Assembly: GCA_027080445.1 (NCBI GenBank) | Contig: JALWRY010000082.1 | Span: forward strand, 1 to 8,406 | Origin: Thiohalobacter sp. | Lineage (GTDB): Bacteria; Pseudomonadota; Gammaproteobacteria; DSM-19610 | Length of the DNA: 8,406 nucleotides | Reading direction: 5' to 3' | In this document: piece after piece, positions 5,745 to 8,406 of the stretch | How the letters are laid out: every line of letters begins with the position of its first letter | Position numbering within the stretch: the first letter of the stretch is position 1 | Translations under genes and position numbers: made by a program | Notes under the pieces: generated by a model | The model's database searches: none | What the model saw: only the letters and a program-made list of their open reading frames with translations | What the model was told of the DNA's origin: nothing

Positions 5745-7574
5745 TTATTTCTTTCCGCCTGCCCGGGTGGGTTTCTTTCCTGATGTCGCACGTTTCCCTG
5801 TTTTGCCCCCGGATTTCGTACCTGTTTTTGCTCGGGTCTTTTTCTTTGATTTGAATGACAAGGGTTTGCGTTTCCCTTCGGTTCGGGGTTCCCCGGCCAC
5901 ACTGATATCCATGCGATGCTGGCAGACACGGGCCTTTTTCAGCGCAAAGAAGGTTTCCTTGGGCATCCCGGCCGGCAGGTCGACAGTTGAATGGTCTTCG
6001 TAGATTTCGATATGGCCGATGTATTCACTGTCCAGGTCGGCTTCGTTGGCAATGGCGCCGACGATGTTGCCGGGCTTGACGTCGTGTGCATAACCGACAT
6101 CGATGCGAAAGCGCAGCATTTCGACTTCAGGGTGCCCCTTTAGCGGAATCGCTTTGTCCGAGCCAGGTGATTGTTTACGGCGGGGCGGGCGTTTCTCATC
6201 GTTGAACGCGCCACGGTTCCCACGTTCTTCACGTGCGGGTTTGTGCGCCTTCTCGGAAAGCAGCAGGGGCTCATCGCCTTGCAGTAGCCCGGCAAGCGCA
6301 GCCGCAATCTCCATCGGTTCAGCACCGTCTTCTTCCTGTACTTCGGTCAACAACTGGTAGTAAAGCTCATTCTTTTCATCCGCGAGCCTGTCGCGAATAC
6401 GCTGTTTGAAACGCAAAACGCGTTGCTGGTTGATATCCTTTGCCGTAGGCAGCTGCATCGGTTCGATAGGCTGTCGAATGGTTTTCTCGATCGCGCGTAG
6501 CAGACGTTTTTCACGCGGCGAGACAAACAGGATGGCGTCACCGGTCTTGCCCGCGCGGCCGGTACGGCCAATACGGTGGATATAGGCTTCTACGTCGGTT
6601 GGAATATCATAGTTGAGGACGTGGCTGATGCGTTTGACGTCCAGCCCGCGGGCCACCACGTCAGTGGCGACGAGGATATCGATCTGGCCCTTCTTCAGTC
6701 GATCGACGATGCGTTCGCGCATTTTTTGCTGGATGTCGCCATTGAGCGCTTCGGCAGCATGGCCGCGGGCGGACAGTTTTTCGGCAAGCTCGACGGTGGC
6801 GGTTTTGGTGCGCACGAAGATCAGCATGGCATCGAAGTCTTCGGCTTCCAGGATGCGTGTCAGTGCATCCAGCTTGTGCAGGCCGCTGACGGGCCAGTAA
6901 CGCTGGCGGATGGTTTCGGCGGTGGCGGTCTTTTGCGCAACCTTGATGATGACAGGTTTGTTCAGGTGCTGCTCGGCGACCTTGCGGATCTCTTTGGGCA
7001 TGGTTGCCGAGAACAGCGCGATCTGACGTGTATCCGGGGTTTGTTCCAGCACCCATTTCACATCGTCGATGAAGCCCATGCGCAGCATTTCGTCGGCTTC
7101 GTCGAGCACCAGCGCCTGGAGACTGTCCAGCTTCAGCTTGCCATTGCGCATGTGATCCATCACACGGCCCGGGGTACCGACCACGACGTGTACGCCGCGT
7201 CTTAGCTGGCGCAGCTGTATCTCGTAGGACTGGCCGCCATAGATGGGTAGCACATGAAAGTTTTTCAGGTGACGGGCGTAGGTCTGGAAAGCCTCTGCAA
7301 CCTGGATAGCCAGTTCGCGTGTCGGCGCCAGCACCAGTAGCTGGGGTTCACGCCGCTTCAGATCCAGCCTTGACAGCAGTGGCAGCGCAAAAGCGGCCGT
7401 TTTGCCGGTGCCTGTCTGCGCCTGACCGAGGAGGTCCTTGCCCTCCAGGAGGATAGGGATACTTTCTGCCTGGATAGGCGAGGGTTGTTCGTAGCCAACG
7501 TCCTCCACGGCTTTTAACAGGGCGGGCGCAAGTCCCAGGTCGGAAAAACGGGTAACGGGATTGGAGTCTGACAT
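5745..7574 (-). CDS. deaD: DEAD-box ATP-dependent RNA helicase, CsdA/DeaD type
   Basis: This encodes 609 residues, a usual length for DeaD. The motifs are intact and in order: Q-motif region with F10 and Q35, Walker A AQTGTGKT at 52-59, PTREL at 84-88, TPGR at 134-137, DEAD at 158-161, SAT at 189-191, and HRIGRTGR at 333-340 in the second RecA domain. A DbpA-type RNA-binding domain lies at about 486-559 (VKPGNIVGAI and PKETFFALKK are typical), followed by a 50-residue lysine/arginine/glycine-rich tail that probably binds RNA. Known members unwind RNA duplexes with ATP in the cytoplasm and help ribosome assembly and mRNA turnover, especially in the cold. An AGGT lies 7 nt before the ATG, and the SulP stop is 30 nt upstream with no visible terminator between, so the two may share a transcript. 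The gene is probably unrelated to the cytochrome cluster. DbpA or RhlB/RhlE are less likely given length and domain order. Confidence 0.95.
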   Translation of the reverse strand: MSDSNPVTRFSDLGLAPALLKAVEDVGYEQPSPIQAESIPILLEGKDLLGQAQTGTGKTAAFALPLLSRLDLKRREPQLLVLAPTRELAIQVAEAFQTYARHLKNFHVLPIYGGQSYEIQLRQLRRGVHVVVGTPGRVMDHMRNGKLKLDSLQALVLDEADEMLRMGFIDDVKWVLEQTPDTRQIALFSATMPKEIRKVAEQHLNKPVIIKVAQKTATAETIRQRYWPVSGLHKLDALTRILEAEDFDAMLIFVRTKTATVELAEKLSARGHAAEALNGDIQQKMRERIVDRLKKGQIDILVATDVVARGLDVKRISHVLNYDIPTDVEAYIHRIGRTGRAGKTGDAILFVSPREKRLLRAIEKTIRQPIEPMQLPTAKDINQQRVLRFKQRIRDRLADEKNELYYQLLTEVQEEDGAEPMEIAAALAGLLQGDEPLLLSEKAHKPAREERGNRGAFNDEKRPPRRKQSPGSDKAIPLKGHPEVEMLRFRIDVGYAHDVKPGNIVGAIANEADLDSEYIGHIEIYEDHSTVDLPAGMPKETFFALKKARVCQHRMDISVAGEPRTEGKRKPLSFKSKKKTRAKTGTKSGGKTGKRATSGKKPTRAGGKK

Positions 7575-7604
7575 GGTTTATACCTGTTGCCCGGCCGGAT
7601 CGGC

Positions 7605-8406
7605 TCAGGCCAGTTCGTCGGCGGCGATATGGTAGCGCGGGTCTTCCATTACGTTAACTTCCACAAGGTCACCGGCCTTGCGCAACAGCTTTCGGCATTC
7701 CTCGCTCAGGTGGCGCAGGTGCAGGGTTTTACCGGCATTGACGTAACGTTCAGCCAGCGTGTCGATGGCTTCTATCGCCGAGTGGTCCATGACGCGCGAA
7801 TGCTGAAACTCGATAATAACGTCATCCGGGTCATCCTGACAGTTGAACAGGTCCTGGAAGTTACGTACCGAGGCAAAAAACAACGGGCCGTGAAGTTCAT
7901 AGACTTTGGAGCCGCTTTTATCGATAAAGGATTCTACGCGCAGATGCTTGGCGTGCTCCCAGGCAAAGACCAGTGCCGATACGATGACACCGACCACTAC
8001 GGCGACGGCCAGGTCGGTGGCGACTGTGACAGCAGAAACCAGTATCAGCACAAAGGCATCGCTGAGCGGGATCTTGTGGAAAATGCGCAGGCTCGACCAT
8101 TCAAAGGTGCCAATCACGACCATAAACATCACTCCGGTGAGCGCTGCCAGCGGGATCTTTTCGATCAGGTCGGAAGCCGCCAGGATAAAGATCAGCAAAA
8201 ACAGGGCGGCGCTGATGCCGGACAGGCGGCCGCGGCCGCCGGAATTCACGTTGATCATGCTCTGGCCGATCATGGCGCAACCGCCCATGCCACCGAACAG
8301 GCCGGTGACACTGTTGGCCAGGCCCTGGCCGATGCATTCCCGGTTACCCTTGCCGCGCGTTTCGGTGATCTCGTCGATCAGGCTCAGGGTCAGCAGGGAC
8401 TCGATC
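7605..8406 (-). CDS. SulP-family inorganic anion transporter with STAS domain (C-terminal part, runs off right edge)
   Basis: The last 266 codons of a longer frame that enters from the right edge are visible; internal ATGs such as 8288 are not the start. The sequence opens with ESLLTLSLIDEITETRGKGN, then GGMGGCAMIGQSMINVNSGG, the conserved transport-core segment of SulP proteins, including the BicA-like bacterial branch. Hydrophobic segments follow (LFLLIFILAAS, LTGVMFMVVIG, AFVLILVSAVTVAT and AVVVGVIVSALVFAW). The final roughly 115 residues form a STAS domain starting near VYELHGPLFFAS, with the DHSAIEAI segment in the usual regulatory position. Family members carry sulfate, bicarbonate or other anions across the inner membrane, often with sodium or protons; which anion is used here cannot be told. 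The gene ends in TGA 30 nt before the helicase. It is probably not part of the cytochrome system. Confidence 0.93.
   Translation of the reverse strand, partial: IESLLTLSLIDEITETRGKGNRECIGQGLANSVTGLFGGMGGCAMIGQSMINVNSGGRGRLSGISAALFLLIFILAASDLIEKIPLAALTGVMFMVVIGTFEWSSLRIFHKIPLSDAFVLILVSAVTVATDLAVAVVVGVIVSALVFAWEHAKHLRVESFIDKSGSKVYELHGPLFFASVRNFQDLFNCQDDPDDVIIEFQHSRVMDHSAIEAIDTLAERYVNAGKTLHLRHLSEECRKLLRKAGDLVEVNVMEDPRYHIAADELA

Noticed and set aside
5671..5747. Intrinsic terminator after the helicase
   Set aside because: The hairpins there are short and none is followed by a T-run.
6576..7205. 209-codon plus-strand frame inside the helicase gene
   Set aside because: It is fully antisense to conserved helicase motifs and shows no family features.
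1..8406. CRISPR array, tRNA, rRNA, insertion sequence or att site
   Set aside because: I saw no spaced direct repeats, RNA-gene signatures, transposase frames or flanking inverted repeats.

Overview
The window is GC-rich, and every gene I can support lies on the minus strand, so the genes are read right to left. The DEAD-box helicase (CsdA/DeaD type) and the SulP transporter look like ordinary proteobacterial, probably gammaproteobacterial, genes. The c-type cytochromes and outer-membrane proteins fit a Gram-negative bacterium that moves respiratory electrons across its envelope. No species can be named from the sequence alone.

Layout in order of transcription: (1) 8406-7605, the C-terminal part of a SulP anion transporter with a STAS domain, cut by the window edge; (2) 7574-5745, a complete deaD-like RNA helicase 30 nt downstream; (3) a 228-nt gap with a near-perfect FNR/ANR box; (4) 5516-4386, an outer-membrane-type lipoprotein forming a six-bladed NHL propeller; (5) 4335-3559, an exported tetraheme cytochrome with two paired CXXCH modules; (6) a 295-nt gap that opens with a strong stem-loop; (7) 3263-2298, an exported cytochrome made of three monoheme domains repeating every 100 residues exactly; (8) 2294-1647, a triheme c7-type lipoprotein; (9) 1647-1297, a small periplasmic triheme c7-type cytochrome; (10) 1327 to beyond position 1, an exported beta-rich protein that looks like a large outer-membrane barrel, cut by the left edge.

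Items 7-10 are packed so tightly (3-nt gap, 1-nt TAATG overlap, 31-nt overlap) that they almost certainly form one transcriptional and translational unit. Items 4-5 probably form a second unit, or the front of the same one. Together they encode 13 haem-binding motifs in four different cytochromes, a lipoprotein propeller and a barrel. The simplest reading is an unusual porin-cytochrome route for extracellular electron transfer. Small c7 cytochromes would replace the large decahaem MtrA/MtrC type proteins, and the tetraheme protein is a candidate extracellular, possibly filament-forming (OmcE-like), cytochrome. The parts are seen directly in the sequence; the assembled function is inference. 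The direction of electron flow (metal reduction, metal oxidation or partner exchange) cannot be read from the window.
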